64,000 bases of DNA from Pontiellaceae bacterium B12219 (GTDB lineage Bacteria; Verrucomicrobiota; Kiritimatiellia; Kiritimatiellales; Pontiellaceae). The notes below the pieces were generated by a model. That model saw nothing but the letters and a program-made list of their open reading frames with translations. It ran no database searches and had not been told where the DNA came from. Shown piece after piece: positions 53,852-63,159 of this stretch. The stretch covers positions 1-64,000 of the forward strand of contig JARNMJ010000015.1 of the NCBI GenBank assembly GCA_029432795.1. The letters run 5' to 3'. Numbering within the stretch: the stretch's first letter is position 1; each line of letters starts with the position of its first letter. Both the position numbers and the translations under genes were made by a program.

Positions 53852-54122
53852 AGAGACTATTGTTAAAGATTTCAAAGTCATGAATGAATATGGCATTCAT
53901 GCCCGCCCGGCCGCGCTTCTGGTTAAGGCGGCGGGGAAGTATGAATGCGATATCTTCATCGAAAAGGATGGAAATAAGGTTTCGTGCAAGAGCATCATGG
54001 GATTGATGACGATCGAAGGATATCCGGGCAGCATTATGAAGGTTTCGGCCTCGGGATGCGATGCGGCCGATGCGATGAACGAGATCGGAGAATTGTTCAA
54101 TTCCAAATTTGGAGAGGATTAA
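53844..54122 (+). CDS. ptsH: Phosphocarrier protein HPr
   Basis: 92 aa. Active His19 in YGIHARPAALLV (His15 of the family) and regulatory Ser50 in CKSIMGLM (Ser46), offset by a four-residue N-terminal extension. Both phosphorylation sites are intact. Between hprK and the EI gene. Confidence 0.95.
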   Translation: MAEETIVKDFKVMNEYGIHARPAALLVKAAGKYECDIFIEKDGNKVSCKSIMGLMTIEGYPGSIMKVSASGCDAADAMNEIGELFNSKFGED

Positions 54123-54127
54123 TTCCT

Positions 54128-55897
54128 GTGACCGGAAAACAGGTGAAAACAGAGATTGCCCTGAAGGGGATCGGCGTATCCCCGGGCATTGCTGTGTTTT
54201 CATCTCAGCTGCTGACTCCGCACACGGATAAAGCCGTTCGACGCCCCATTTCCGAAGAGGAGGTTCCTTCCGAAATTTTGCGGTTCGAAGACGCATTAAT
54301 TGCGACGCACGACCAGATTAAGCATATTCAAAAGCAGGTGTCGCAGGTGCTTGGCGATGAGCATGCCAGCATTTTTGATGCGCATATGCTGGTGGTGGAC
54401 GACCGCACGTTTATTGAGGACGTCATCCGAACCATCAAAAAGGATTTAATTAATGTGGAGCCGGTGCTGCAGTCGGTCGCCAACCGATATGCCGACATGC
54501 TGTCCAAGGTGGAGGACTCCTATCTGGCTGAACGGGCAGCTGATATCCGGGATGTCACCAAACGAATACTGGCCAATCTGGCCGGTGAAACGCTGGATCA
54601 GATGAAGCAGATCAAGGAGCCCTGCATTGTTGTGGCTCACGATTTATCGCCATCCGATACGGCGAGCATCAATAAGACGCTGGTGAAAGCCTTCGTTACA
54701 GACCTTGGAAGTTCCACCTCTCATACGGCCATCATGGCCAAAGCGCTTGAAGTTCCGGCTGTGGTCGGGCTGCATAATATCACTGCTGTTGTGAATTCCG
54801 GAGAAACGGTTCTGATTGACGGAGGAAAGGGGCTTGTTTTTGTAAACCCTACCGAAGAAAGGTTAGAGGAATATCGGAAGCGTGCCGAAGATCAGGAACA
54901 GATTTTATTGGAGCTGGCCTCCTTGCGCGATAAAGCGCCGGAAACAATGGATGGTTATCTGGTTCCCATTACAGCCAATATTGAGCTGCTTGAAGAGCTC
55001 GAAGGCGTGGATGCCCGCGGAGCTAAGGGAATCGGTCTGTTTCGTACTGAGTTTCTGTTTCTCGGGAAAAATTCTCTGCCCGGCGAAGAGCAGCAATACG
55101 AAGCCTATGTTCGGGCAGCTAAAAGCCAGTACCCTTCGCCGGTGGTGATCCGGACGCTGGATCTTGGTGCTGATAAACTGCCCAGCGGCTTTGAAAATCC
55201 GGATGAAATGAACCCGTTTCTCGGCGACCGTGCCATTCGGTTGTGTTTGTCTCATCCGGAACTGTTCAAAACGCAGCTGCGGGCCATTCTGCGGGCCAGT
55301 GTGCACGACAATATCCGCATGATGTATCCCATGGTTTCCTGTGTGCAGGAAGTGATGGACGCGAATACCTTGTTGCGCCAATGCATGATGGAATTGAGCA
55401 AAGAAGGAATCGGCTTTAACCAGGATATCCAGATCGGAACCATGATCGAGGTTCCTTCCGCCGCGTTGATTGCCGACCTGATTGCGCCGCATGTCAGTTT
55501 TTTCAGTCTGGGAACCAATGATCTGATTCAGTACACCATGGCGGTGGACCGCGGAAATGAAAATGTGGCGCATCTTTATAAGCCGACACATATGGCTATT
55601 ATTCGCCTGATTGACCACGTGGTGAAAGTCAGCCGTAAATATGGGCTATGGACCTGCGTTTGCGGGCAGATGGCCGCATCGCCGCATCTGGTGCCTTTGC
55701 TGATTGGTCTGGGAGTGGATGAACTTTCGGTCAGCCCGTCGCAGGCGCCGGTGATTAAGGATGTCATTCGAAAACTCTATTATTCCAGTGCAGTCGAGCT
55801 GGCTCAGAAGGCGCTCAATTCAGCTTCCGCTGAACATGTGGAGCATTTGTGTCGCGAGCTGATTGAAGAGATTGCTCCGGAAGTGCTTGAGCTATAG
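54128..55897 (+). CDS. ptsI: PTS enzyme I
   Basis: 589 aa from GTG 54128, just after HPr; the frame is open further but upstream codons overlap ptsH out of frame, and GTG 54143 is possible. The phospho-histidine is His199 in SSTSHTAIMAKALEVPAVVG. The TIM-barrel half has GIGLFRTEFLFLG, DLGADKL, GTMIEVPSAALIADL and FFSLGTNDLIQYTM. It transfers phosphate from PEP to HPr. No sugar-specific EII genes lie nearby, so it may serve regulation. Its 3' end overlaps the convergent membrane gene by 6 bases. Confidence 0.94.
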   Translation: MTGKQVKTEIALKGIGVSPGIAVFSSQLLTPHTDKAVRRPISEEEVPSEILRFEDALIATHDQIKHIQKQVSQVLGDEHASIFDAHMLVVDDRTFIEDVIRTIKKDLINVEPVLQSVANRYADMLSKVEDSYLAERAADIRDVTKRILANLAGETLDQMKQIKEPCIVVAHDLSPSDTASINKTLVKAFVTDLGSSTSHTAIMAKALEVPAVVGLHNITAVVNSGETVLIDGGKGLVFVNPTEERLEEYRKRAEDQEQILLELASLRDKAPETMDGYLVPITANIELLEELEGVDARGAKGIGLFRTEFLFLGKNSLPGEEQQYEAYVRAAKSQYPSPVVIRTLDLGADKLPSGFENPDEMNPFLGDRAIRLCLSHPELFKTQLRAILRASVHDNIRMMYPMVSCVQEVMDANTLLRQCMMELSKEGIGFNQDIQIGTMIEVPSAALIADLIAPHVSFFSLGTNDLIQYTMAVDRGNENVAHLYKPTHMAIIRLIDHVVKVSRKYGLWTCVCGQMAASPHLVPLLIGLGVDELSVSPSQAPVIKDVIRKLYYSSAVELAQKALNSASAEHVEHLCRELIEEIAPEVLEL

Positions 55898-56626
55898 TTC
55901 AGCATTTCTGCTGGTGCCGGACTGAGTTGACTGCACGAATTCCATGACGTAATTTACCGCGATTAAAATCATGTTCCAGCTATAGGAATAAGCCGAGCTG
56001 ATTTCATGCCCGAGCATCTTTCCGTAGGTTGCCCATTGGGGCGAACCGATCATGACCATCCAGCAGCCGATCAATAGAACATTGCTGATGAAGATGACGG
56101 CATAGGAAAAAATACGGCCGTGTTCCTGTATATCCGGCTGATGTTCCGCGAGCATGCTGACGGTGAAGGTGATGTGGAACGCCCACGTCAGCCCCACCGC
56201 CGCCAGCCACCAGATTCGATAGGGCTCAAGATTCAGTTTGAGGCCGAGCAGGTAATACAGCGCGATTACGATGAAGGTATAGAACGGAAAGAAATACGGC
56301 GCGAGGGTGATCAGAAAATTGGTTTTCGAAAGTTCAACATGTCCGCCTTCTTTTCCGACTTTAATTTTTCCGATGCGCCCGCCCATCATCAGTGCCCAGA
56401 GCGCATGGGTTAATTCATGAGCCAGCACATAGGTTCGAACGGGGCGGGGCAGCAGAAAGTAGATGAATACCCAGGTGACAAATCCGATCGGAAGTGCCCA
56501 CGATTCCCACGAGCTGCTAACGGCTGATTCGCTGGTGTGCAGATAGAGCTGATAGGTGGCGATGGAAACCGACCAGCACATCGGGATCAGGCCGATCCCG
56601 ATCAGCATTTTAATGAATTTCCACAT
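55892..56626 (-). CDS. Membrane protein with HExxH motif, M50-like
   Basis: 244 aa, five to six membrane helices. HELTH at residues 70-74 (YVLAHELTHALWALMMGG) resembles the zinc site of M50 site-2-type peptidases, and the following GRIGKIKVGKEGGHVELSKT looks like the family's post-motif strand. A second metal motif (N/LDG) is not obvious, so activity is uncertain. Downstream of the cytochrome gene on the same strand. Confidence 0.7.
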   Translation of the reverse strand: MWKFIKMLIGIGLIPMCWSVSIATYQLYLHTSESAVSSSWESWALPIGFVTWVFIYFLLPRPVRTYVLAHELTHALWALMMGGRIGKIKVGKEGGHVELSKTNFLITLAPYFFPFYTFIVIALYYLLGLKLNLEPYRIWWLAAVGLTWAFHITFTVSMLAEHQPDIQEHGRIFSYAVIFISNVLLIGCWMVMIGSPQWATYGKMLGHEISSAYSYSWNMILIAVNYVMEFVQSTQSGTSRNAEL

Positions 56627-56642
56627 CGCCGTTATGTAGCCG

Positions 56643-56657
56643 TTCCAACGATTGGAA
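56643..56657. repeat. TTCCARNNNYTGGAA palindrome between two minus-strand genes
   Basis: TTCCAACGATTGGAA in the 33-base gap between the cytochrome gene and the HExxH membrane gene; a related copy (56948-56962) lies inside the cytochrome gene. Confidence 0.85.
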
Positions 56658-56659
56658 AC

Positions 56660-59038
56660 TTAGAGTGCAGAACGCAGCCGCTGTTCCTGGTTGGAAGCAT
56701 AGCGTTTGGCTTCCATCGGAAGGCGGGGATCGAGTTTTGCCTTCTTATAGATGGCCATGGCTTCGGAAATCCGGCCGGCACGTTCCATATTTCCGGCCAG
56801 TGTGAAGTACGCTTCCGGGGAGGCCCGGCCGGTATCAATAATCCGTATTAACAGCGGTTCCGCTTCTTCTGCCCGACCATCCTGATCCAGGAAATAGAGG
56901 TAGGATGAGGTATAGGTCCAGTTTTCGGGAATGAGCAACGCGGCGGTTTCCAACCATTGGAAACCTTCTTTGTTGTTCCGGCGCGCGAGAAGAATGCCGA
57001 GATTGTACGCCGCCTGCGCCATTTCCGGTTCCGCTGCCAGCGCAGCCTTCAGGTGTTCTTCCGCAGCTTCATTGTTGCCAAACTCCGCATCGAGCAGGGC
57101 GATATTAAAATTGACCATCGGATTGTTCGGTTCAATCGCAAGCGCTTTCTCCAGCATGGCATAGGCATTGGTGCTGTTGCCGGTCCGGGCGTGAACCATG
57201 GAGGCGTTGATGAGCGGTTGGATGACATCGTTCCGAAGTTCCATCGATTTTTCGTAGGCCGCCAATGATTTTTCAGGGTCTCCAATCCGATCAAAATAGA
57301 TGCCTTGGTTATAATGGGAGGACCAGCGGTCGGGCCAGATGATAAGCGAGTTCCAGTATTCATCATGAGCGGCCTCGTAGGCGGCACGTTCTTCGGCGGT
57401 ATAACCCGCCAGGTTCCGGGCGAGCAATGCTCCCGCCGCCCGAATACGAACCGTGCGGAATTCATCGGAGCAGGCCTTCAGCAGTCCCTGTGTGGATTCT
57501 GCGGAATTGTCGTATTGAAGCGATGCGGCAGCCGTGGCACGAACCCATTCGCTTTCGCTGTTCTGTTGCGCACGGATCGCCGGCCATTTCGCAGGAAGCG
57601 GACAGTTGTTGAGCATGCGCAGAATGGCAACTGTGGCGGCTGGATCGCAATCGGGGTTTTCGAGATAAGCCAGAATTTCCGGAAGTCGGTCCCAGTCGCC
57701 TTCACGGCAGAGTTCGATAATGCGGCCCTGTTCCAGAATGGATTTTCCGGAATCCTGTCCGTACCACTCTTTTACATATTTATCGGCCCATTCAGCATCC
57801 TCTTTCTTGTGGCCGGCATAGTTGCCCATGATGGCTTCCGGGTTGTTGTGGCAAAGGTTGCAGGCATTCGGGGACCCGAATTCCAGCGTTGCTTCCGGAG
57901 AGGGCGGGCGGAAGGTGTGGTCCGAACGCGACATAAACGCCTGGGCGGTGGTCGGCATGTGGCAGTCGATGCAGGTTACGCCGGCTTCCGCCGTGTGGTG
58001 CGAATGCGCCAGAATATCGTCGACCCGTTCTTCATGACACGGCAGGCAGGAGTTGTTCGGGTTGTCTTTGAAGCGGAAGCGCCCGCTGGAGGTGTGGCAG
58101 TGAATGCATTCCAATTGACCGCTCATTGCGCATGGATTGGCTTCCCAGGCGGTTTGGGTATAATTTTCGCCGAGGTCGCGCCCGTCGGGCCAGAAGTCGC
58201 GGTCTTCATAGGAGGTCAGGTCGTAGTGATTGAAGAACAGTTCGCCCGGGGTGAAATCGCGGGTCAGCACCTGGCCCTTGGCGTGGCAGGGGCCGCAGGT
58301 GGCATCGCGCTGTTCCCGATTTAAATCCCCGTGAAACGTCAGCAGTTTGAGATCGGTCAGCTCTTCGCCCTTGGCCGCGGCTTCTTCCGCGGCTTTCACA
58401 TGGGCTTCCGCCGGACCGTGGCATACCTCGCAGTTAATGCCGGGTTCTTTCCAGGTGGTGGTATAGGAGTCGTCTTCCGGATTGTAGTTTTTCTCGAGCT
58501 GGCTCACGTGGCAGTCATGGCAGGAGGTGTTGAAGGTGAGGGCGCGGTCGGTCCAGTGCAGCGCCACATCTTCCGGGCCGCCATCCTGAAAGTCGCGGAC
58601 CATGCTGCCGGCGGAGTCGTACCATTTCCCCTGATGGACGTAGTAGGCAACCGGAGCAACCTGCAGTTTTCCTTTATCCATGGGAATCAGAAAGTAGCGC
58701 ACGTTGCGCCCGCCGAAGGAGAAGCGGATGCGCCAGGTGGTTTCTTCTCCGCAGGGCGACGTGCCCCGGAGAATGCCGCCGTGTTCATCGAATTCCACAA
58801 TAAACGTTTCGCCGCCGACTTCGATCGGTTCTTTCATCGGCTGCATTGTTTTTGTGAGAGAAACGCTGAAGGCTTCCATGGCTTTCCCGTGGTGCGATGT
58901 GCTCCAGAGTTCATAAAACCGTTCGTGGCACGCAATGCAGTCGGACGACCCGATATATTCGCCTTGATCCGTGAAGTCGATGGCATGGCTCCGGACCGCA
59001 ATGAGAAGGAGCGAGATGATTAAAATTGATTTTTTCAT
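56660..59038 (-). CDS. Octaheme c-type cytochrome with C-terminal TPR domain
   Basis: 792 aa, exported (signal ends near RSHA). Eight CxxCH heme sites: CIACH (34-38), CHDCH, CEVCH, CGPCH, CIHCH, CLPCH, CIDCH and CNLCH, all within residues 30-400. A HEAT-like segment (about 450-560) and five or so TPRs (about 575-785) follow. Periplasmic electron transfer is expected, in anaerobic respiration or as a redox enzyme; the multiheme part resembles doubled cytochrome c554/NrfA-like cores without a recognisable catalytic heme (no CxxCK). The TPRs suggest a scaffold for partners. Confidence 0.9.
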   Translation of the reverse strand: MKKSILIISLLLIAVRSHAIDFTDQGEYIGSSDCIACHERFYELWSTSHHGKAMEAFSVSLTKTMQPMKEPIEVGGETFIVEFDEHGGILRGTSPCGEETTWRIRFSFGGRNVRYFLIPMDKGKLQVAPVAYYVHQGKWYDSAGSMVRDFQDGGPEDVALHWTDRALTFNTSCHDCHVSQLEKNYNPEDDSYTTTWKEPGINCEVCHGPAEAHVKAAEEAAAKGEELTDLKLLTFHGDLNREQRDATCGPCHAKGQVLTRDFTPGELFFNHYDLTSYEDRDFWPDGRDLGENYTQTAWEANPCAMSGQLECIHCHTSSGRFRFKDNPNNSCLPCHEERVDDILAHSHHTAEAGVTCIDCHMPTTAQAFMSRSDHTFRPPSPEATLEFGSPNACNLCHNNPEAIMGNYAGHKKEDAEWADKYVKEWYGQDSGKSILEQGRIIELCREGDWDRLPEILAYLENPDCDPAATVAILRMLNNCPLPAKWPAIRAQQNSESEWVRATAAASLQYDNSAESTQGLLKACSDEFRTVRIRAAGALLARNLAGYTAEERAAYEAAHDEYWNSLIIWPDRWSSHYNQGIYFDRIGDPEKSLAAYEKSMELRNDVIQPLINASMVHARTGNSTNAYAMLEKALAIEPNNPMVNFNIALLDAEFGNNEAAEEHLKAALAAEPEMAQAAYNLGILLARRNNKEGFQWLETAALLIPENWTYTSSYLYFLDQDGRAEEAEPLLIRIIDTGRASPEAYFTLAGNMERAGRISEAMAIYKKAKLDPRLPMEAKRYASNQEQRLRSAL

Positions 59039-59148
59039 AGTGGTATCATTTAACGATTTGACCGGCGCGATGTACAGCCCATTCCGTTGTCTGCACAGGA
59101 TCTAAATAGACACGTGTTTTCGTCTGGTTTTAACGGCGTAATCCAATT

Positions 59149-59805
59149 ATGTTCTTCAGCCAGATGACGGACTCAAAAACTACCATTCTATTCGATTTTG
59201 ACGGAACGCTGGCCGAAACCATGATGTTGATTCATGATGTATTCAACCGATTGTCGCGCGTGTATCGCTATAAACGTATGCCGGAGGAGGAAATTGAGGA
59301 GCTTCGGCATTTGAGTATGCTGGAGTTTATTGAGCATTCAGAGATATCGCTTTGGAAGATTCCGTTCATTGCCATTCATGCCCGCCGTCTGATGCACGAT
59401 GAAATGGATCAGGTTCATCCGCCGGAGGGATTGGTCGATTCGCTGACCCGCATTCATGAAAGCGGGAAATATCTGATGGATATTCTGACGTCGAACCGCC
59501 GGAAAAATGTGCATCGTTTTCTGGCGCAGCATCAGATCAACTGGTTCGATAAAGTTGAATCCACTCACGCGATCCTGAGCAAAAAAAAGCGGGTTGAAAA
59601 ATATATTCTCGAAAACGGGCTGAATGCCGAGACGTTGTATTATGTGGGCGATACCACTGTGGATGTTGAGAGCGCCCGGCATGCCGGTGCAAAAACGATT
59701 GCGGTGGCCTGGGGCCTGAACACCCGCGAAGCGCTGGCAAAATCGAATCCGGACTATCTGCTGGATCATCCGCGTCAGCTGCTGGATATTTTTCCTGTCG
59801 TTTAA
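59149..59805 (+). CDS. HAD-superfamily phosphatase, phosphoglycolate phosphatase-like
   Basis: 218 aa. Motif I DFDGTLAET, helical cap (residues 25-95), motif II LTSNRRKN, motif III Lys in KKKRVEKYI and motif IV YVGDTTVDVESARHAGAKTI. Hydrolyses a small phosphate ester; substrate unknown. The start may be 59149 or the ATG at 59164 (MTDSKTT); neither has a clear ribosome site. Confidence 0.88.
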   Translation: MFFSQMTDSKTTILFDFDGTLAETMMLIHDVFNRLSRVYRYKRMPEEEIEELRHLSMLEFIEHSEISLWKIPFIAIHARRLMHDEMDQVHPPEGLVDSLTRIHESGKYLMDILTSNRRKNVHRFLAQHQINWFDKVESTHAILSKKKRVEKYILENGLNAETLYYVGDTTVDVESARHAGAKTIAVAWGLNTREALAKSNPDYLLDHPRQLLDIFPVV

Positions 59806-59810
59806 CAGTT

Positions 59811-59858
59811 TTCCAGTGCCTGGAAACGGGATACACTTTGCCCTTCCTATGATTGGAA
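59811..59858. repeat. Two TTCCARNNNYTGGAA-type palindromes ahead of the kinase gene
   Basis: Exact copy TTCCAGTGCCTGGAA (59811-59825) and a one-mismatch copy TTCCTATGATTGGAA (59844-59858), the latter ending 7 bases before the kinase start codon and within its ribosome-binding region (GGAAGGGCGG). Confidence 0.8.
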
Positions 59859-59865
59859 GGGCGGT

Positions 59866-62010
59866 ATGGCGACAGAGGATACTAAAGAACTTGAAGAGGA
59901 TTTCAGCCGGCGCGAGGAAACGCTGCGCGGTTTTTACGATTCCGAAGCGGTTGAACTGACCGAAGAGGAAAAAAGCTCCCTCACCCCGATTCTCAATTCG
60001 CTGAAAGATAATGAATACCGGTATCGGGAAATCGGAGCCATTGCGGTAGGCGGCGAAAAACGCATCAGTCTTGTTCACGATCATCGTCTCGACCGTCGGG
60101 TTGCCATGGCCCGGGCTGTACGGAATCAGGTTCCTCAGGATATTGAACAGTTTCTGCGCGAAGCCCGGCTGACGGCCAATCTTGCGCACCCTAATATTAT
60201 GCCCGTTTATAATATGGGGCTCGATAAAGATGGCGATGCTTTCTTTTCCATGGAGCTGATCCCGGGCGACAGCCTTAAATCCATTATCCGGAAACTGCGC
60301 GATGGGGAAGATGCCTATCGGCAGAAATATCCGATCGGAACGCTGCTGAACATTTTTACAAAAATCTGCGATGCCATTGCCTATGCGCATTCCCGCAAGG
60401 TGCTGCATCTGGACATCAAGCCCGATAATATCCGCGTAGGTGAGTTTGGCGAAGTGCTGGTTTGTGACTGGGGGCTGGCGCGGGTGATTTCGTCCGAAGC
60501 GCCTGCCGGATATAGCGAAGTTGTTGAGCTGGACGGTGACATTTTAAATGATATGACGCTCTCGGGAACGATGAAGGGGACGCCCGGTTTCATGGCTCCG
60601 GAACAGACGCAGGCCTATGGCGAGAAAACCATGCAGACCGATATTTATGCGCTGGGAGCTTTGCTTTATATGCTGCTCACGTTTGAGCGTCCGGTTGAGG
60701 GGCAATCGGCGAATGAAATGATTCAGAATACCCGGGCCGGAAAAATTATTTCTCCGCGCCGCCGCCGTCCCGACCGCCGGGTTCCCAAGGGGTTGGTTGC
60801 GGTCATTATGAAGGCGCTGGCGCTGGACCCGAAGGATCGCTACGAAAGTGTGCTGGAACTGCGGAAAGAAATTCAGCTGTTTCAGAGCGGACATCCAACT
60901 CAGGCGGAGCATGCCGGCTGGATCACAAAGACATCATTGCTGCTGCAACGTCATAACCGGGTGGCCTTTATCCTTATTTTTTTTCTGATCCTGCTGGCAT
61001 TTGTGATTAGCGGAAATCTGATTGCGATCAGTCAGGAAAAGGCTGAGGCGGTGATGCAGCGTAAAAATGCGGAAGCGAACTTTATGCTCTATAAAAAGGA
61101 GCAGCAGGTTACGCAGGCGTTGGGCGAGGGGCTGGGCGAAGCGGTTTCCTACACCGTTCGGAGTCGTGACTTTGTGAATGCGTATCCGATGATCCAATTG
61201 TTGGAAACCGGGCTAAAGGAAAATATTGATACCGTCAAACGCAAGAATCTGTATGAGCAGAAGGGGATCCTCCATTTTGTGCTTCAGCAGTTTAATGCCG
61301 CGAATGCGTGTTTTGAAGAGGCCGGGCAGTCGCAGCGCATCGGACAGTTGCGCGCACTGAGTCTGAAATACGCTGAACTGAAACCGTCGGATGGCAAGCT
61401 GTTGTCCGATCAGCAGCTGGCGGAAATGTTTAATGAATCCCGCACCGCAAATCAGATGACGCTGTATTACGTATATTATCATCATATGCGCCGCCGGCCG
61501 GCATCGGCAAAGCCTGAGGATTACGTTGTTCTTGCGGGAGCGGTGCTGGATAAACTGAATTATACAAAGTATGCGCAGAATCAACCGCTTCGGTTCAAGC
61601 AGGGTAAGCAAGGGAATGAGCTGGATCTTTCACGGGCGCCCTACACCGCGTATTCAATTAACATTATCGGAGTCTATCGCAGCAATATACTGGAACCGCT
61701 GGAGCTGACGTCACTGAATATCAGCAATACGCGGCTGGAAAATTTATATGAACTTAAGGGCATAAAATTGAACGAGCTCAACATGGCCGGCCTGCCGATT
61801 GCCAACCGGAGGAAGGGTTCTGTTCTTCATCAGCTCGCACCGTTTAAACTGAAAAAAGTGGTGCTGGATGTGGAGGACTTTCCGAAAGATACAATCGAGG
61901 CACTCAGGCAGGAAATGGAAGTGATCGATGCCAAGGCTGCGGAGGAACCGGTAAAGAAAAGTCCCGGGAAAGAAGCTGAGACGGTGAAGAAAAAAGAGAA
62001 AGATTCGTAG
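59866..62010 (+). CDS. Membrane Ser/Thr protein kinase with atypical ATP site
   Basis: 714 aa. Kinase domain about residues 50-345: catalytic loop HLDIKPDN (Asp183, Lys185, Asn188), DWG at 201-203 in place of DFG, alpha-C Glu99 and an APE-like MAPEQTQAYG. The usual VAIK lysine is missing (VAMARAV at 79-85) and the glycine loop reads AVGGEKRISL. Lys65 in that loop may substitute, as in WNK kinases (inference). One membrane helix (365-386) precedes a helical, TPR-like and leucine-rich extracytoplasmic region and a lysine-rich tail. Convergent with an ECF sigma gene. Confidence 0.85.
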   Translation: MATEDTKELEEDFSRREETLRGFYDSEAVELTEEEKSSLTPILNSLKDNEYRYREIGAIAVGGEKRISLVHDHRLDRRVAMARAVRNQVPQDIEQFLREARLTANLAHPNIMPVYNMGLDKDGDAFFSMELIPGDSLKSIIRKLRDGEDAYRQKYPIGTLLNIFTKICDAIAYAHSRKVLHLDIKPDNIRVGEFGEVLVCDWGLARVISSEAPAGYSEVVELDGDILNDMTLSGTMKGTPGFMAPEQTQAYGEKTMQTDIYALGALLYMLLTFERPVEGQSANEMIQNTRAGKIISPRRRRPDRRVPKGLVAVIMKALALDPKDRYESVLELRKEIQLFQSGHPTQAEHAGWITKTSLLLQRHNRVAFILIFFLILLAFVISGNLIAISQEKAEAVMQRKNAEANFMLYKKEQQVTQALGEGLGEAVSYTVRSRDFVNAYPMIQLLETGLKENIDTVKRKNLYEQKGILHFVLQQFNAANACFEEAGQSQRIGQLRALSLKYAELKPSDGKLLSDQQLAEMFNESRTANQMTLYYVYYHHMRRRPASAKPEDYVVLAGAVLDKLNYTKYAQNQPLRFKQGKQGNELDLSRAPYTAYSINIIGVYRSNILEPLELTSLNISNTRLENLYELKGIKLNELNMAGLPIANRRKGSVLHQLAPFKLKKVVLDVEDFPKDTIEALRQEMEVIDAKAAEEPVKKSPGKEAETVKKKEKDS

Positions 62011-62302
62011 CTTATTGGTTCTGCGCAGCATTTCATGGAAGGGGCAACGGATTAATAGAAGCAACGGATGATATTTTGAAAGAACGCCCCTTCGCAGGGT
62101 TGCTTTTTTGCTGTCAAAAAAATGATTTCATGAGCTGTGTGTGAATGTAACGAACTGTTCAGTATAGGTTTATGCCGCTTGTATTCATCCGTTGGTACCT
62201 GAGAACATACGCGCCGCGATCCGTTGCAAATAAATTTTCGGAGTACGAGATAGAGGCTCTTGAAATCACAGCCTTCACCACAGAAATCTACGTAGAACCA
62301 GC
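62011..62302. other. Intergenic region, no credible gene
   Basis: 292 bases between the convergent kinase and sigma genes. A weak hairpin followed by TTTTTT (62084-62109) could end the kinase transcript. Short open frames here lack ribosome sites and family-like sequence. Confidence 0.4.
62084..62109 (+). terminator. Possible weak terminator after kinase gene
   Basis: CCCT/AGGG with a few flanking pairs around TCGC, then a run of six T. Stem is short and imperfect. Confidence 0.35.
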
Positions 62303-62908
62303 TTATTCCAGTTCTTCGCGCAGATGTCTGATTTCCTGGATCAATCGATCTTTAACGCGGTTTTTCAGGCGGTAGACCGAGTTTTCTTTAAGATCCAGCT
62401 CTTTTGCAATTTCCTCAACGCTTTTTCCTTTCAGTGTGAGCCGGAAGGCCTGAACTGCTTTCCCGGAAAAAAGCGGTTCAATATTTTCCAGCGCCAGATT
62501 GGTTAAATGAATTTCCCATTCGCGCTCGGCAATAGCATTAATTTCCGGCAGGCGGATGGCGCTGAGGTAGGTGAGCGTGTCATCTTTTCCGGCTTTTTCC
62601 AGCCGGTTTGCATCACGGGTGCGCTTGCGGATAAAATCGGTGACACAGTTTTTGGTGACGGTGCTGAGCCAGCTGCGGAACCGGTTGATTTTGTCATAAT
62701 CCATTTTCGGCAGGCTGTTCCATAGATTGATCAGCACCTGCTGAAGAATATCCTCCGTGTCATGCTCGGAAATATTCATGCTTCGGATAATGGCGTAAAT
62801 GTATCGACGGTAGACGCGTACAAATTCTTCCCACGACTGGTTGTCCTGCTGATTCTGTACCCGTTGAATCAGCGTTGCTCTGGTTTGATACTGGTCTTCT
62901 TCTGACAA
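62303..62908 (-). CDS. ECF-type RNA polymerase sigma factor
   Basis: 201 aa from a TTG at 62908 with GGAG 7 bases upstream; the frame is open 23 codons further, but that extension (FTLLFKRPALACVFTRVW) looks non-coding. Region 2 is EHDTEDILQQVLINLWNSLP and FRSWLSTVTKNCVTDFIRKR; region 4 is LKGKSVEEIAKELDLKENSV followed by YRLKNRVKDRL. Resembles the ECF factors with Ser/Thr-kinase neighbours in PVC bacteria. No anti-sigma gene adjoins it. Confidence 0.88.
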   Translation of the reverse strand: MSEEDQYQTRATLIQRVQNQQDNQSWEEFVRVYRRYIYAIIRSMNISEHDTEDILQQVLINLWNSLPKMDYDKINRFRSWLSTVTKNCVTDFIRKRTRDANRLEKAGKDDTLTYLSAIRLPEINAIAEREWEIHLTNLALENIEPLFSGKAVQAFRLTLKGKSVEEIAKELDLKENSVYRLKNRVKDRLIQEIRHLREELE

Positions 62909-63053
62909 AGGATTTCTCCATACTCTAGTGAACACACACGCTAGGGCAGGCCTTTTGAAAAGCAAAGTAAAAAGCACGCCGTTCGTTCGCTTTCCGGAAG
63001 CCGGAGCTGATTCGCGCCCTGTGCTTTATTTGTGAATTCAGCAGTGCTGCGGG

Positions 63054-63082
63054 TTGACAATTTTTATAAATCACCCTAAAAA
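63054..63082 (+). promoter_or_regulatory. Putative sigma70-type promoter of coaE
   Basis: TTGACA and TAAAAA separated by 17 bases, about 78 bases ahead of the coaE start, in an AT-rich patch. Confidence 0.55.
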
Positions 63083-63159
63083 GGTCACAGTTTTTCGGAG
63101 AGAAACGTCTTCTCTTTCATTCGGGGATTCCTAGCATACCACTCCAATTCCAACTTTTC

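Noticed and set aside
53984-54127. Longer N-terminus for enzyme I starting inside ptsH
   Set aside because: The extra 48 residues are an out-of-frame reading of HPr codons; the GTG at 54128 directly precedes conserved EI sequence.
62172-62375. 67-codon frame between the kinase and sigma genes
   Set aside because: No ribosome site, no recognisable sequence, and it overlaps the sigma gene antisense.
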